This document shows positions 17,690-27,076 of a DNA stretch of 64,000 nt, in pieces. The stretch covers positions 239,653 through 303,652 of the forward strand of contig NZ_JACIIZ010000008.1 in the NCBI RefSeq assembly GCF_014205765.1, in the 5' to 3' direction. The notes beneath the pieces were generated by a model. It saw only the letters and a list, made by a program, of their open reading frames with translations. It did no database searches and had not been told where the DNA came from. Position 1 is the stretch's first letter. The number at the start of each line of letters is the position of its first letter. This DNA is from Nitrospirillum iridis. Its GTDB lineage: Bacteria > Pseudomonadota > Alphaproteobacteria > Azospirillales > Azospirillaceae. A program made the position numbers and the translations under genes.

Positions 17690-20102
17690 TGTTCTCCGCG
17701 TCGAAGCGCAGCTTCAGGCGGCGGTTGAACTCGCGGCCCACGGCCATGTGGCGGCGGGGCCGGGTCTTGATGCGGAACTTGATCTTCACCGCCTTTTCCG
17801 CGAACTCACTGACCCCCAGGATTTCCAGGGGCGCCAGGATGGACGCCGCGAACAGGCTGTCGGCCTGCATCTCCTCGCCGATTTCCGTCATGATCTGAAC
17901 CGCCCGGTTCATGTCGGTGGCGTAGGCGATGCCGAAATCGGCGCTGAAATAGCTGTAGTCCTTGGTCAGGTTGGAAATGCCGGTGACCGCGCTGAACGGC
18001 ACGGTGTGCACCGCACCGCTGTCATCGCGCAGGCGGATGGTGCGGATGGTCAGCCCCTCCACCGTGCCGGTGTAGCCCGCCAGAGTCACGGAATCGCCAA
18101 CGGAAATGGTGTCCTCGAACAGGATGAACAGGCCGGTGATGACGTCCTTCACCAGCGACTGCGAACCGAAGCCGACGGCGACGCCCAGGAAGCCGACACC
18201 GGCCAGCAGCGGGGCGATGTTCACCCCGATTTCCGCCAGCACGGTCAGCGCCACCATGGCCAGCAGCACCACCAGCACCACGTTGCGCACCAGGGGCAGC
18301 AAGGTGCGGATGCGGGGGCTGCGCTCCACCGGGCGGCCGTGACGGTCGGTGGGGGCGAGATAGCGTTCGATGCCGCCACTCACCAGTTCCCATACGATCA
18401 AGGCGAAGACGACCATGAGGACGATGGTCAGCAACGAGGCGCTGATCCGCTGTCCGAAGGGGGTGCTGAGCCACCCGAAGCTGTCCATGCCCCACGCCTG
18501 CAGCACCGTCAGCAGGCCCACCAGCCACACCACCACCTTGGCCACCCGGTGCAGGATGGGCAGGTAGCGGTTGGCGCGGGATTCCAGCAGGGGGTACTGG
18601 CGTTTCAGGTCGTCGGGGATGGCGAAGCCACGCCGGATCAGGCGGTCGGCCCCCTCCATGATCAGTCGGGCCGCGATCAGGGTGACAATGCTGACCAGGG
18701 TGGCGCGGGAGACGAAGCCGAAGCCGCCCTTCACCTCCAGCGCCCAAATGCCGTAGATGGCCACCAGATAAACGATGGCCAGGACATGCCAGACCTCGGC
18801 CAGGCGCCGACGGACCAGGCCCCATGCCGAGGGATGGTCCGGGGTCGTCACCAACGGGCTGTCGCCGGAAATTTCAGCCGCCAACTGGGCCTCAAGCGCC
18901 CCGTCATCCGACAGGTCCTCCGGCTTCAGCGGCGCGCGCCCCCGAATCCAGTCTGCCACGCCCTGGCGGTTCTGCAACACCAGGATGACCAGCATGATAC
19001 CGACGATCAGCCCCACCACCTTCAGCAGTGCCATGTAGGGACGGTAGGGCAGGCCGAGCTGAAGCGCCACCTGGGCCACGAAGTAGCCGTAGACGGCCGT
19101 CAGCGCCACGCGCCGCACCCAGATATAGATGTAATGCGCCGTCTCGTCCCCCACCGGCGCCAGGCGCAGCAGGGGGGCGCCCGGGGACAGCAGGAAACGG
19201 CTGGCCAGCATGGTGCCCTGGACCAGCAGGCTGGACAGGATGATGCCGAGCGCCGCCATGGACGCGGGCTTAGGCGGATGGGTCAGGGTCTGCACACCGT
19301 AGGCCGCCATCGCGAAAGCGACGATGGGCACGGCGTCCAGCAGGGTACGGGGCAGCAGCAAGCCCAGCCGCACCCACAGGTTCTTGGTCGGGCGATGTTC
19401 CAGCACCCGGCGGGGGCGGGCCAGGGCCCAGAAGGTGACCAGCCGGGCCGCATAGCCGGCGATGATCACCAGCAGCACCTCGCCCGCCAGGATGCCCCAC
19501 TGCTCCCGCAGACGGGGGTCGGAGACCTGGCGGTCCAGCCAGCGATAGGCCTTGGGCAGGTCCAGCAACGCCTGGCCACCCTCCGCGATTTCTTCGCTCA
19601 ATTCCCCGATGCGGTCGGACAGGGCTTCCAGGGTGCGGGCGCCCAGCGTCGCCACCTCCGACTCCTCGGCGTCGACCAGGGTGGCCGGCGCCGCGGCGGC
19701 GGGAGCTGGCGGCGCGGCGCCGGCGGACGAGGCCGCGGGATTGGCGTCGGCCAGCAGCTTCAGCTGGGCGATCAGGAGGTCGCGGCGCTGGGGATCTTGC
19801 AGGGTCTGCAGCAAGGCCGCCGCCTGGGATGAGGCGGCTGGCGGCACAGCATTGGCCGGTGCCGTGGGAACCGGCACCGGGACGGGAACCGGCACCGCTT
19901 CCTTCGGGGCTTCGCCAACGGGCGCGGCGCCGGCCTGCCCTTCCTGGTCCACGGCCTTATCCGGATCCGCCTTCTGGTCCGTCGCCATTGGCGCATCGGA
20001 CGCCGCCGGCGCGACCGTCTGCGCCCCCGCCGTCGGGGACAAGGCGGGCTGAAGCAAGGCCGTCAGCAGCAAAAAGAAAAGGGGAAGAAGGACTTTCCGC
20101 AT
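17673..20102 (-). CDS. Large MscS-family mechanosensitive channel
   Basis: An 809-aa protein with a signal peptide (MRKVLLPLFFLLLTALLQPAL). A long periplasmic Pro/Ala-rich stretch follows (residues about 30-150, with PVPVPVPVP repeats), then many membrane segments and the conserved MscS pore and beta domain near the C-terminus (GVGFLGVAVGFGSQSLVKD, part of the pore helix and vestibule; DTISVGDSVTLAGYTGTVEGL). It is related to the YbiO/MscM-like large channels that release solutes on hypoosmotic shock. The ATG at 20102 is used; a TTG three codons upstream is unlikely. Confidence 0.9.
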   Translation of the reverse strand: MRKVLLPLFFLLLTALLQPALSPTAGAQTVAPAASDAPMATDQKADPDKAVDQEGQAGAAPVGEAPKEAVPVPVPVPVPTAPANAVPPAASSQAAALLQTLQDPQRRDLLIAQLKLLADANPAASSAGAAPPAPAAAAPATLVDAEESEVATLGARTLEALSDRIGELSEEIAEGGQALLDLPKAYRWLDRQVSDPRLREQWGILAGEVLLVIIAGYAARLVTFWALARPRRVLEHRPTKNLWVRLGLLLPRTLLDAVPIVAFAMAAYGVQTLTHPPKPASMAALGIILSSLLVQGTMLASRFLLSPGAPLLRLAPVGDETAHYIYIWVRRVALTAVYGYFVAQVALQLGLPYRPYMALLKVVGLIVGIMLVILVLQNRQGVADWIRGRAPLKPEDLSDDGALEAQLAAEISGDSPLVTTPDHPSAWGLVRRRLAEVWHVLAIVYLVAIYGIWALEVKGGFGFVSRATLVSIVTLIAARLIMEGADRLIRRGFAIPDDLKRQYPLLESRANRYLPILHRVAKVVVWLVGLLTVLQAWGMDSFGWLSTPFGQRISASLLTIVLMVVFALIVWELVSGGIERYLAPTDRHGRPVERSPRIRTLLPLVRNVVLVVLLAMVALTVLAEIGVNIAPLLAGVGFLGVAVGFGSQSLVKDVITGLFILFEDTISVGDSVTLAGYTGTVEGLTIRTIRLRDDSGAVHTVPFSAVTGISNLTKDYSYFSADFGIAYATDMNRAVQIMTEIGEEMQADSLFAASILAPLEILGVSEFAEKAVKIKFRIKTRPRRHMAVGREFNRRLKLRFDAENIPFPI

Positions 20103-20417
20103 TATCCGCAACCATTAGGGTGGCAAAGCAAAGGGCGTCGTGGCGGCGGAACGTTAACCTTAACGGGTAGGCCTGCCAACGGTCAGGGTATCTATCGTTG
20201 CCTTAAAGCACAGACCCCGAAGCACAGTCCCGCCCCAAAGCGCCGCTGCGGCGTAGGCAGGGGGGACAGGCCGCATTATCCTGACCATATGGACCTGGCG
20301 AATGTGGCGGCGGAACGGCGCGATGGTAGCCGCCCGGCGTTGTTGGACCCAGTGGTTCCGGCCGGGAAATGGCCCCGGATCGCATCTTGTTTCATCATGG
20401 CATGAGTTATCCGGCGT
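20103..20417. other. Divergent intergenic region with a TTAACG palindrome
   Basis: No gene is seen between mscS and the sulfite-oxidase-like gene. CGTTAA-CC-TTAACG at 20152-20165 is a clean 6+2+6 palindrome just upstream of mscS and may be an operator. GCACAG occurs twice, at about 20208 and 20222. The promoters of both divergent genes must lie here. Confidence 0.4.
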
Positions 20418-21086
20418 ATGGTCACCGACAATCCTGACGACACCGCCGACAGGCAAAGCAAACTGGTGGCGACCAAGCGGGCCTGGGCCCGGGAGGGCCG
20501 GCTGTTGACCGGCGCCGCCCCGTCACCGGAGCGCCCGCGCCTGCCTCCCGGCCAACGCCTGGTGAGCAACTGGCCGGTGCTGGACCTGGGCATCCAACCC
20601 GATGTGCCCCTGGCGCAATGGGCGTTGACCGTGGACGGGCTGGTCGACCACCCCTTCACCTGGAGCTGGGCGGATTTCCAGGACCAGCCGGCGTTCAGCG
20701 ACGTCTCCGACATCCACTGCGTCACGTCATGGTCGCGCTATGACAACCACTGGCAAGGGGTTTCCGCCCGCCACATCGTGGAAACGGCACGCCCCCAGGC
20801 GGATGCCGCCCACGTCATCCTGCACAGCCATGACGGCTACATCACCAACCTAAGCCTGTCGGTCTTTGACGATGCCGACGTCCTGCTGGCCACCGCCTGG
20901 GAGGGCAAGCCCCTGGCGCGGGAGCATGGGGGCCCGGTGCGGCTGGTGGTGCCCAAGGTCTATTTCTGGAAGTCCGCCAAGTGGATCCGGCGCATCCAGT
21001 TCACCAATGACGACATGCCCGGCTTCTGGGAGGTGCGGGGGTACCATAACGAAGGCGACCCCTGGACCGAGCAACGCTATGGCTGA
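20418..21086 (+). CDS. Sulfite-oxidase-like molybdopterin oxidoreductase
   Basis: A 222-aa stand-alone oxidoreductase molybdopterin-binding domain. DIHCVTSWSRYDNHWQG carries Cys101, the expected molybdenum ligand, and HGGPVRLVVPKVYFWKSAKWI (part shown: PVRLVVPKVYFWKSAKW) is the cofactor-domain signature. GFWEVRGYHNEGDPWTEQRY ends the family (part: GFWEVRGYHNEGDPW). No signal peptide or Tat motif is visible, so this YuiH-type enzyme is probably cytosolic. The substrate is unknown. A glutathione peroxidase gene follows closely, so the two may form a redox operon. Confidence 0.9.
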   Translation: MVTDNPDDTADRQSKLVATKRAWAREGRLLTGAAPSPERPRLPPGQRLVSNWPVLDLGIQPDVPLAQWALTVDGLVDHPFTWSWADFQDQPAFSDVSDIHCVTSWSRYDNHWQGVSARHIVETARPQADAAHVILHSHDGYITNLSLSVFDDADVLLATAWEGKPLAREHGGPVRLVVPKVYFWKSAKWIRRIQFTNDDMPGFWEVRGYHNEGDPWTEQRYG

Positions 21087-21138
21087 TCCCCATCGGCGTG
21101 GGACCACCCCCTCGAATTCAATTCCCCAGGATGGATTC

Positions 21139-21657
21139 ATGGAGCGGATGAAGACGCGGGAAAGGCTGAACGCCCACAGCTTCGCCTTTCCCAGCCTGAG
21201 CGGTAATGGCGTCATCCAGCTGTCGGCCTTCAAGGGCCAGCCGGTGCTGGTGGTCAACACGGCGTCCGCCTGCGGCCACACGCCGCAATATGCCGAGCTC
21301 CAGACCCTGTGGTCCCTGCTGCGTGGCCGCGGGCTGATGGTGCTGGCGGTTCCATCCAACGATTTCGGGGGGCAGGAACCGGGCAGCCCGGCGGAAATCG
21401 CGCGGTTCTGCGCCACCAGCTACGGCGTCGATTTCCCCATCGCGGCCAAGCAGACCGTCGTCGGTCCCGGCGCCCACCCCTTCTTCCAGTGGGCGGTCAG
21501 CAGCGTGGGCGAGGCCGGATGGCCGCGCTGGAACTTCCAGAAATATCTGATCACCCCGGATGGCCGCCTCGCCGAAATATGGCCCTCGCCCGTGCGTCCC
21601 CTGGCCGACGTGGTGATGGAACGCATCCTGGACCTGCTGAACAAGGCCAATCGTTGA
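21139..21657 (+). CDS. Glutathione peroxidase family protein
   Basis: A 172-aa thiol peroxidase of the GPx fold. The catalytic Cys45 lies in NTASACGHTPQY, the Gln in GGQEPGS and the Trp/Asn pair in WNFQKYLI, so the tetrad is intact. The ATG at 21139 has an AGGA ribosome binding site 7 nt upstream. An ATG at 21079 overlapping the previous stop codon is the alternative start. A second, more canonical paralogue lies at 48157. The gene ends in a short tandem duplication that includes its stop codon. Confidence 0.92.
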   Translation: MERMKTRERLNAHSFAFPSLSGNGVIQLSAFKGQPVLVVNTASACGHTPQYAELQTLWSLLRGRGLMVLAVPSNDFGGQEPGSPAEIARFCATSYGVDFPIAAKQTVVGPGAHPFFQWAVSSVGEAGWPRWNFQKYLITPDGRLAEIWPSPVRPLADVVMERILDLLNKANR

Positions 21658-21674
21658 GCGGCGGTTGAGGGGCG
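21653..21674. repeat. Tandem duplication, 2 x 11 bp, over a stop codon
   Basis: GTTGAGCGGCG (21653-21663) is followed by GTTGAGGGGCG (21664-21674). The first unit contains the TGA stop of the glutathione peroxidase and the second repeats the TGA 11 nt later. Confidence 0.6.
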
Positions 21675-21708
21675 GCATTTGACCGGCCACGGTAAAATGT
21701 CGTCAGTA

Positions 21709-23733
21709 TCAGTTGGCGGCGGCCACCAGATTGATATCAGGCCACACCCGGTCGGCCGGCATGATGACGCGGGCGGTCGTGCCGGCGCCAGGCTCGCTGT
21801 CGATTTCCAGTTTGCCGTTGTGCAGTTCCACCAAAGCCCGCACCAAGGGCAAACCCAACCCGGCGCCGCCGGCGGTGCGGGTCAGCGGATTTTCGATCTG
21901 GCGGAACGGTTCCAGGGCGCGGCCGATGTCCTCCGCCCGCATGCCGATGCCGGTGTCGGTCACGGTGATGACCAGGCGGCCCTCGCCATCAACCCCGGCG
22001 CCGAGGGTCACGCTGCCGCCTTTCAGGGTGAATTTCACCGCGTTGGCCAGCAGGTTGGACAACAGCTGCTTCAGCGCCACCTCGTCCGCGCGCAGGCGGG
22101 GCAGGAAATCCGCGTAGTCGGTCTGCAGGTTGATGCCGCCGCGGATGGCCCGTTCCTTCACCACCCGCAGGCAGGAGGCGAAGACACGGGGCAAATCCAC
22201 CATATGCTCGTTCAGCTCGCGCTTGCCCGCCTCGATCTTGGACAAGTCCAGGATGTCGTTGATGAGGTCCAGCAGCATGCGGCCGCTATCATGGATGTCG
22301 CGCGCGTATTCGGCATAGGCGGGGTTGTCGATGACGCCCAGCGACTGGCTGCCGATGATTTCGGAAAAGCCGATGATGGCGTTCAACGGCGTGCGCAACT
22401 CATGGCTCATATTGGCCAGGAACTCGGTCTTGGAGCGGCTGGCGAACTCCGATTGCTCCTTGGCCAGGCGCAACGCCACCTCCGCCCGGCGGCGATCGGT
22501 GATGTCATCGGCCGTGCCCTGAATGGCATAGGCGCGCCCAGCCTCATCCAGCAGCACCCGGGCGGAGAGGGAGGCCCACAACGTGCTGCCGTCCTTGCGG
22601 CGGATTTCCGCGACGAAATCCTGGATGGCGCCCCGCTCCGCCACGCCGCGGGGAAAGTCCGCGCGCGGACGAGAATCGACGAACAGCCTTGTCCAGGCAT
22701 CGGGCATGGCATTGGCCAGATCCTCTTCCGAGGCATAGCCCAGCATGCGCACCAGGGCGGGGTTGGCCGACAGGAAGGCGCCGCCGATGGTGATGGTGAA
22801 CATGCCCTCCACCGCGTTCTCATAGATGTCGCGGTACTTGCGCTCGCTGGCGTGCAGCACCGCGTTAGCCTGTTCAAGGCTATCCATCAGCACCACACGG
22901 TCGTGGGCGCGCCGGCGGCTGACCATCAGCACCAGGCTGACACCGAAGGTGAGCGCCAGGCCGAAGACCAGCACGGCCTCGACCTCCCACGATTGGCGGG
23001 CCAGCCCGGCGACCAGATCGCCCGTCATGTCCAGCCACCAAACGCTGTCGCCCACGGAAATGGCGCGGCTTAGTTCATAGGCGGCGGCGGCGGTGTGGCC
23101 GGTTTGGACAAAGGCCGCGTCACCACCGCGGGAGCGCAGGCTGAGGCGCGTCCACAGCGCCGCGTTGGACTGCCCCCCCTCCATACGCAAGGTCAGCAGG
23201 TCGCGCAGGTCGATGCGAGCCACCAGCGCCGTCTCCGTGCCCGCAGGCGCCCCAGGGGTGAAGCGGGCCAGCAGCAGGCTGGCGCCGTCGCCGCCCAGGC
23301 GGACGGTGACGCCCCCGCCGGCGGGGGGAGGGGGCAGATCAGCCAGGTCGCCGGGGGTCGTCTCACTGCCGGCGGGACCGGTGCGCAGGACATTTCCGCC
23401 CGGCCCCACCCAGGATACGGCCTTGATCTCCGGCCGCAGGTCGATCAGCAGCGCCACCTGGCGGTCGAACTCCGCCGGGGCGGGGTTGGCCGTAAGGAAA
23501 TCCCCTTCCGCGCCCAGGGTGGCGGCGATTCGATCCAAGCGCTGCTGGACATGACGGCTGCGGGCGTCGGCCTCATCCGCCAGCCTGGCCTGCGCCACGC
23601 CCGACAGCATGGATTGCACGTAGAAAGCGGCAAGGACAGTCAACGCGATACCGGACAACGCGGCCAGAATCGGACCGCGGGTCAGGAAAAAGATGGCCGG
23701 GCGACGGTGCCGCGCGGTCTCCAACACCGACAT
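21709..23733 (-). CDS. Membrane PAS-domain sensor histidine kinase
   Basis: A 674-aa hybrid-free sensor kinase. It has a membrane segment at about residues 20-43, a periplasmic sensor of about 200 residues with no family that I recognise, and a second membrane segment at 250-272. A PAS domain (about 296-415, ending in QGTADDITDRRRAE) and a HisKA dimerisation domain with His444 in NMSHELRTPLNAIIGFSEI follow. The HATPase domain has LLSNLLANAVKFT, DTGIGM and GGAGLGLPLV. No response regulator is adjacent. The ATG at 23733 (MSVLETARHRR) is chosen, since the longer frame upstream is compositionally implausible. The signal is unknown. Confidence 0.92.
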   Translation of the reverse strand: MSVLETARHRRPAIFFLTRGPILAALSGIALTVLAAFYVQSMLSGVAQARLADEADARSRHVQQRLDRIAATLGAEGDFLTANPAPAEFDRQVALLIDLRPEIKAVSWVGPGGNVLRTGPAGSETTPGDLADLPPPPAGGGVTVRLGGDGASLLLARFTPGAPAGTETALVARIDLRDLLTLRMEGGQSNAALWTRLSLRSRGGDAAFVQTGHTAAAAYELSRAISVGDSVWWLDMTGDLVAGLARQSWEVEAVLVFGLALTFGVSLVLMVSRRRAHDRVVLMDSLEQANAVLHASERKYRDIYENAVEGMFTITIGGAFLSANPALVRMLGYASEEDLANAMPDAWTRLFVDSRPRADFPRGVAERGAIQDFVAEIRRKDGSTLWASLSARVLLDEAGRAYAIQGTADDITDRRRAEVALRLAKEQSEFASRSKTEFLANMSHELRTPLNAIIGFSEIIGSQSLGVIDNPAYAEYARDIHDSGRMLLDLINDILDLSKIEAGKRELNEHMVDLPRVFASCLRVVKERAIRGGINLQTDYADFLPRLRADEVALKQLLSNLLANAVKFTLKGGSVTLGAGVDGEGRLVITVTDTGIGMRAEDIGRALEPFRQIENPLTRTAGGAGLGLPLVRALVELHNGKLEIDSEPGAGTTARVIMPADRVWPDINLVAAAN

Positions 23734-23958
23734 CCTGTTAGTACCTCTCCGCTTCCCCTTGATCGAGGGGCCCCCTGCGGCGTGCAGGGGCACAGGATAA
23801 CCCCATTCCCAACGCCAAAGAAACAATGGCGCGTTAACGCCCTGTCGCGGCGAGTGCCGATGGAGGAGCCAGAGGGCGGCCGGACGCGGCAATAGGGACA
23901 GCGGGCGGGGAGGCGCGTTATATCTGGGTGCCCGCCAACCGCACCCCGTGCCATCCCC
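23734..23958. other. Divergent intergenic region
   Basis: This stretch separates the sensor kinase and the DUF1289 gene. I see no gene, repeat or clear operator in it. Promoters for both divergent genes are expected here. Confidence 0.35.
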
Positions 23959-24198
23959 GTGACCGATACGCCCCGTCCCGATCCCGACGACCACGTCGCC
24001 AGCCCCTGTACCCGGGTCTGCCGCGTGGACGCGCGAACAGGCCTGTGCGCCGGCTGCCTGCGCACGCTGGAAGAAATCACCCATTGGGGTGGCATGGCGG
24101 CGGACCAGCGCCGCGCCGTGCTGGCCTGTCTGCCGGAACGCCGCGAGGCCACGCGCGCCAACCGCCGTTGGCGCCACGCCGTCCGTTTCGGGAAGTAG
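23959..24198 (+). CDS. DUF1289 family cysteine-motif protein
   Basis: A 79-aa protein with SPCTRVCRVDARTGLCAGCLRT, a four-cysteine pattern (CxxxC, then CxxC) typical of DUF1289, which probably binds a metal or iron-sulfur cluster. TLEEITHWGGMAADQRRAVL follows and is also characteristic. It starts at GTG. The function of the family is not known; members are often near metabolic or redox genes in proteobacteria. Confidence 0.85.
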   Translation: MTDTPRPDPDDHVASPCTRVCRVDARTGLCAGCLRTLEEITHWGGMAADQRRAVLACLPERREATRANRRWRHAVRFGK

Positions 24199-24228
24199 GA
24201 GGAAGACGCAACAGGAACGGGGCGGCGC

Positions 24229-24426
24229 TCAGTCTTGCGGAGCGTCCGGATCCTGTTCCCCGGCGAAGGCGCGGGCACCCCACATCAGGCGTTCGATCTC
24301 ACGGATGCGATCGCCCTGTCGGCGCAACCGCTCAGCATTGGCAACGTTGCCGCCCGGCGACCCGCCGGGGACCCTGGGTCCCCGCTTGGGGCCATCCTCC
24401 CTGCCATTACCGTCCGCGCCAGCCAT
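24229..24426 (-). CDS. Small hypothetical protein, 65 aa
   Basis: From the ATG at 24426 the product begins MAGADGNGREDGPKRGPR, a Gly/Arg-rich disordered start. It is followed by a plausible amphipathic helix, AERLRRQGDRIREIERLMWGA, and an acidic tail. The frame extends upstream to 24480. It is convergent with the DUF1289 gene. The helix looks protein-like, but no family is recognised and the call rests on composition only. Confidence 0.4.
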   Translation of the reverse strand: MAGADGNGREDGPKRGPRVPGGSPGGNVANAERLRRQGDRIREIERLMWGARAFAGEQDPDAPQD

Positions 24427-24619
24427 CGACCGCCTCATCGACCAGGCGCCGCCTGCGTCGGCGCCCTCTGGTTCATGCAAGTATCATGAAGCGTATCATG
24501 GCCCAGGCGCCCCCGCATCCGGGAAACCCCACCAAATCATTTGGACAGGGTGAGAAAAGGGGACCGGTGTGACCTGTTTCCAACGGTCCCGGTCCCGGCA
24601 CCACCGCTGGCCTTGACGC

Positions 24620-24698
24620 GACGCGGCGTGCCGCCGCTGGCATCACCGTGACGCGGCGTACCGCCGCTAGCCGTGACGTGACGCGGCGTGCCGCCGCT
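24620..24698. repeat. Tandem repeat, about 2.6 x 30 bp, at the 3' end of gshB
   Basis: Units starting GACGCGGCGTGCCGCCGCT begin at 24620, 24650 and 24680, with a partial older copy just before 24620. The gshB stop codon (24667-24669) lies in the middle unit, so the last residues of the protein (RRHAASRHG) are encoded by repeat DNA. There are no spacers, which rules out a CRISPR. Confidence 0.8.
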
Positions 24699-25623
24699 CG
24701 ATGGCGTCCCACAGGGTGGATTCGATGGCGCAGCCGTTCAGGCGGTTGATCTCCTGGATGCCGGTGGGGCTGGTGACGTTGATTTCAGTCAGGTAGTCGC
24801 CGATGACGTCGATGCCCACGAACACCAGGCCCTTGTCGCGCAGGACCCCGCCGATGGTGGCGCAGATCTCGCGCTCGCGCTGGGTCAGGTCGGTCTTGGC
24901 CGCACTGCCACCGGCATGGAAGTTGGCGCGGGCCTCGCCCTCCTGGGGCAGGCGGCTGACGGCGCCCACCGGCTCGCCATCCACCAGCAGGATGCGCTTG
25001 TCGCCCTGGCGGATTTCCGGCAGGTACTTTTGCACGATGATGGGCTCGCGGTAGAGCTGGGTGAAGGTCTCCAGCAGCGCGCCCAAATTCTCGTCATCCG
25101 GCTTCACGTGGAAGACGCCGGACCCGCCGTTGCCGAACAGCGGCTTCACGATGATGTCCTTGTATTCCCGGCGGAAGGCCAGCACCTCGTCCTTGGCGCT
25201 GGTGATCAGCGTCGGCGGCATCAGGTCGGGGAAATGGGTGACGAACAGCTTTTCCGGCGCGTTGCGGACGGAGGCCGGGTCGTTCACCACCAGCGTCCTG
25301 GGATGGACATGTTCCAGCAGGTGGGTGGCGGTGATGTAGGCCATGTCGAAGGGCGGGTCCTGGCGCATCAGCACCACGTCCACGCCCGCCAGGTCCAGCG
25401 TCTCCGCCGCCCCGAAGGTGTGGTGGTTGCCCCGTTCGCGCCGCACCTCCAGCGGCCGGGCGGTCGCCACCAGCCGATTGTGGCGGAAGGCCATGTCCTG
25501 CGGCAGGTAGTGGTAGAGGGTGTGCCCCCGCCGTTGCGCCTCCAGCGCCATCATGAAGGTGCTGTCGGTGTCGATGTTGATGGAGTGCATCGGGTCCATC
25601 TGAATGGCAACGGACAGGCTCAT
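24667..25623 (-). CDS. gshB: Glutathione synthetase
   Basis: ATP-grasp ligase that joins gamma-glutamylcysteine and glycine. The ATG at 25623 ([22 protein letters not shown], quoted as [11 protein letters not shown]) is chosen because GGGGGAG lies 7 nt upstream. Family motifs are [51 protein letters not shown] (part: [14 protein letters not shown]) and QEINRLNG. Length is 318 aa. The C-terminal residues run into a tandem repeat. It lies downstream of the SirB1-type gene, yraN and rsmI, an order common in proteobacteria. Confidence 0.95.
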   Translation of the reverse strand: MSLSVAIQMDPMHSINIDTDSTFMMALEAQRRGHTLYHYLPQDMAFRHNRLVATARPLEVRRERGNHHTFGAAETLDLAGVDVVLMRQDPPFDMAYITATHLLEHVHPRTLVVNDPASVRNAPEKLFVTHFPDLMPPTLITSAKDEVLAFRREYKDIIVKPLFGNGGSGVFHVKPDDENLGALLETFTQLYREPIIVQKYLPEIRQGDKRILLVDGEPVGAVSRLPQEGEARANFHAGGSAAKTDLTQREREICATIGGVLRDKGLVFVGIDVIGDYLTEINVTSPTGIQEINRLNGCAIESTLWDAIERRHAASRHG

Positions 25624-25665
25624 TCTCATCTCCCCCACCCCGGCCGCGCCGGCGGTGCTGTAAGC

Positions 25666-26571
25666 CTAGTTCAGGCGATTGCGCAAATGTTGGACCAGGG
25701 TCGCCGCCTGGTCCAACAGCTGGGCCGAGGTGCCGGCCCGGCTTCCCAAATCCATGAAGATCTCGAACGCCGCGATGGCCCTAGAGATATGCCCGAGCTG
25801 GGCCTGCAACAAGCCGCACTCGCGCCACAGCGACACCTGGCCCGGCGCCATCAACAGCATGGCCTCCACCGCCTCGGCCGCCAGATCGGGCCGGTCGCCC
25901 CGCATGTGCAGCAGCTTCACATTGTTGTGCAGGCGCAGCAGGACGTCGCGGTTGCCCACCGGGGCGTAGTGGTCGGGCTCCAGTTCGGCGGCGGCACCGG
26001 AGGTCTGCTTGATCAGGTCGCGCAGGTCGACCACGCTTAGGGCCCGCCCGCCGCCGAAGGGGTCGATGATGGCCCGCTCCCCGCGATGATCCAGGCGGAC
26101 GAGGAAATGGCCGGGGAAATTCAGGCCCACCATGTCCCAGCCCTGGGCGCGGGCGGCATGGATGTAGAGGATGCCCAGTGCCACCGGCAGGCCCCGGCGC
26201 CGGTCGATCACCCGCGCCAGGTTGGCGTTCTGCGGATCCTCATAGGTGGCGCTGTCGCCCTCGTAGCCCATGCTGTCGACCAGGGTGGTGCGCAGGGCGG
26301 CCAGGCAATCCTCCAGCGTCAGCGCGTCCGGTTCAGCACCATCGGCCTCCGCCTTGGCCACCCGCTTGGCCACGGCGGCGGCGATGCTGGCCAGGTGCCG
26401 GCGATACGGGGACAGCCGCCCTTCCGCCCCGGACACGGCCGCCAGCGCCAGCGCCGCTTCCGCCAAGTCTATATGGTCGTCCGGCATCTGGCCCACGGCG
26501 CGCAGCAGCGCGCGGGCCTGGGCCTGGCTTCTGCCCGGGCGGCTACGATTCTGGGGGGCCTGGCTGGTCAC
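25666..26571 (-). CDS. SirB1-type transglutaminase-like protein
   Basis: A 301-aa protein of the SirB1/tetratricopeptide family. RRRGLPVALGILYIHAARAQGW carries the typical GIPISLS-like motif (part: RGLPVALGILYI), and FPGHFLVRLD and IIDPFGGGRAL follow. TPR-like helices make up residues about 210-300 (LHNNVKLLHMRGD, ALEAMLLMAP region). The transglutaminase-like fold usually lacks a proven activity. The GTG at 26571 is taken as start, with GGAGGG 11-13 nt upstream; the open frame reaches 26676. Confidence 0.82.
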   Translation of the reverse strand: MTSQAPQNRSRPGRSQAQARALLRAVGQMPDDHIDLAEAALALAAVSGAEGRLSPYRRHLASIAAAVAKRVAKAEADGAEPDALTLEDCLAALRTTLVDSMGYEGDSATYEDPQNANLARVIDRRRGLPVALGILYIHAARAQGWDMVGLNFPGHFLVRLDHRGERAIIDPFGGGRALSVVDLRDLIKQTSGAAAELEPDHYAPVGNRDVLLRLHNNVKLLHMRGDRPDLAAEAVEAMLLMAPGQVSLWRECGLLQAQLGHISRAIAAFEIFMDLGSRAGTSAQLLDQAATLVQHLRNRLN

Positions 26572-26686
26572 GGACTGGACGCTCCCTCCGGCAACGGGTT
26601 TTGGGGAGATAGCGCATCGCCGGGGCGGGTGTCGACCACCAAAGCCGGCGGAGCCGTCACCTTTTCGACCGCGCACGCCAGGGCGC

Positions 26687-27076
26687 TCATCGCGCGCGCC
26701 AGGCGTCCGGCAGGTGCTGGGGCCAGCGGCGCGGGCGGACGATCATCAGGTCGAAGCGGATGGCGTGCCGGGCCAGGCGGGGACGCGCGGCGACGTAGAG
26801 GCCGGCGGCCCGCTCCAGTCGCCGCCATTGGCCAGGACTGACCGCCAGATGGCCGGCCAGTTCCGTCGGCCGGGCCTTGACCTCGACGATGGCCAGCAAA
26901 TCGCCCCGGGCGGCCACGATGTCGATCTCCCCGGCCGGGGTTCGGCAGCGGCTGGCCAGCACGCGATACCCCTTGAGGCGCAGGGCCAGGCGGCACCAGG
27001 CCTCGGCCCAGCGGCCCAGGCGTTCACCCGACCTGCCCTTCAGCGCCTTTCGCGCCAGCTGGTCAGCCCGCGTCAT
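26687..27076 (-). CDS. yraN: YraN family (UPF0102) nuclease-like protein
   Basis: A 129-aa protein with the PD-(D/E)xK-like core GEIDIVAARGDLLAIVEVKAR, quoted here as GEIDIVAARG and AIVEVKAR, preceded by AEAWCRLALRLKGYRVLA. The family is thought to have the Holliday-junction-resolvase fold, but its role is unproven. The ATG at 27076 lies inside the 3' end of rsmI, a 14-nt overlap that implies coupling. Confidence 0.9.
   Translation of the reverse strand: MTRADQLARKALKGRSGERLGRWAEAWCRLALRLKGYRVLASRCRTPAGEIDIVAARGDLLAIVEVKARPTELAGHLAVSPGQWRRLERAAGLYVAARPRLARHAIRFDLMIVRPRRWPQHLPDAWRAR

Noticed and set aside
17748..19832. A 694-residue plus-strand frame opposite the MscS channel
   Set aside because: It is antisense shadow dominated by His/Gln/Gly, with no family features.
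24620..24698. Possible CRISPR-like repeat
   Set aside because: The 30-bp units are directly abutting with no spacers, extend into the gshB coding sequence, and no cas gene is near.
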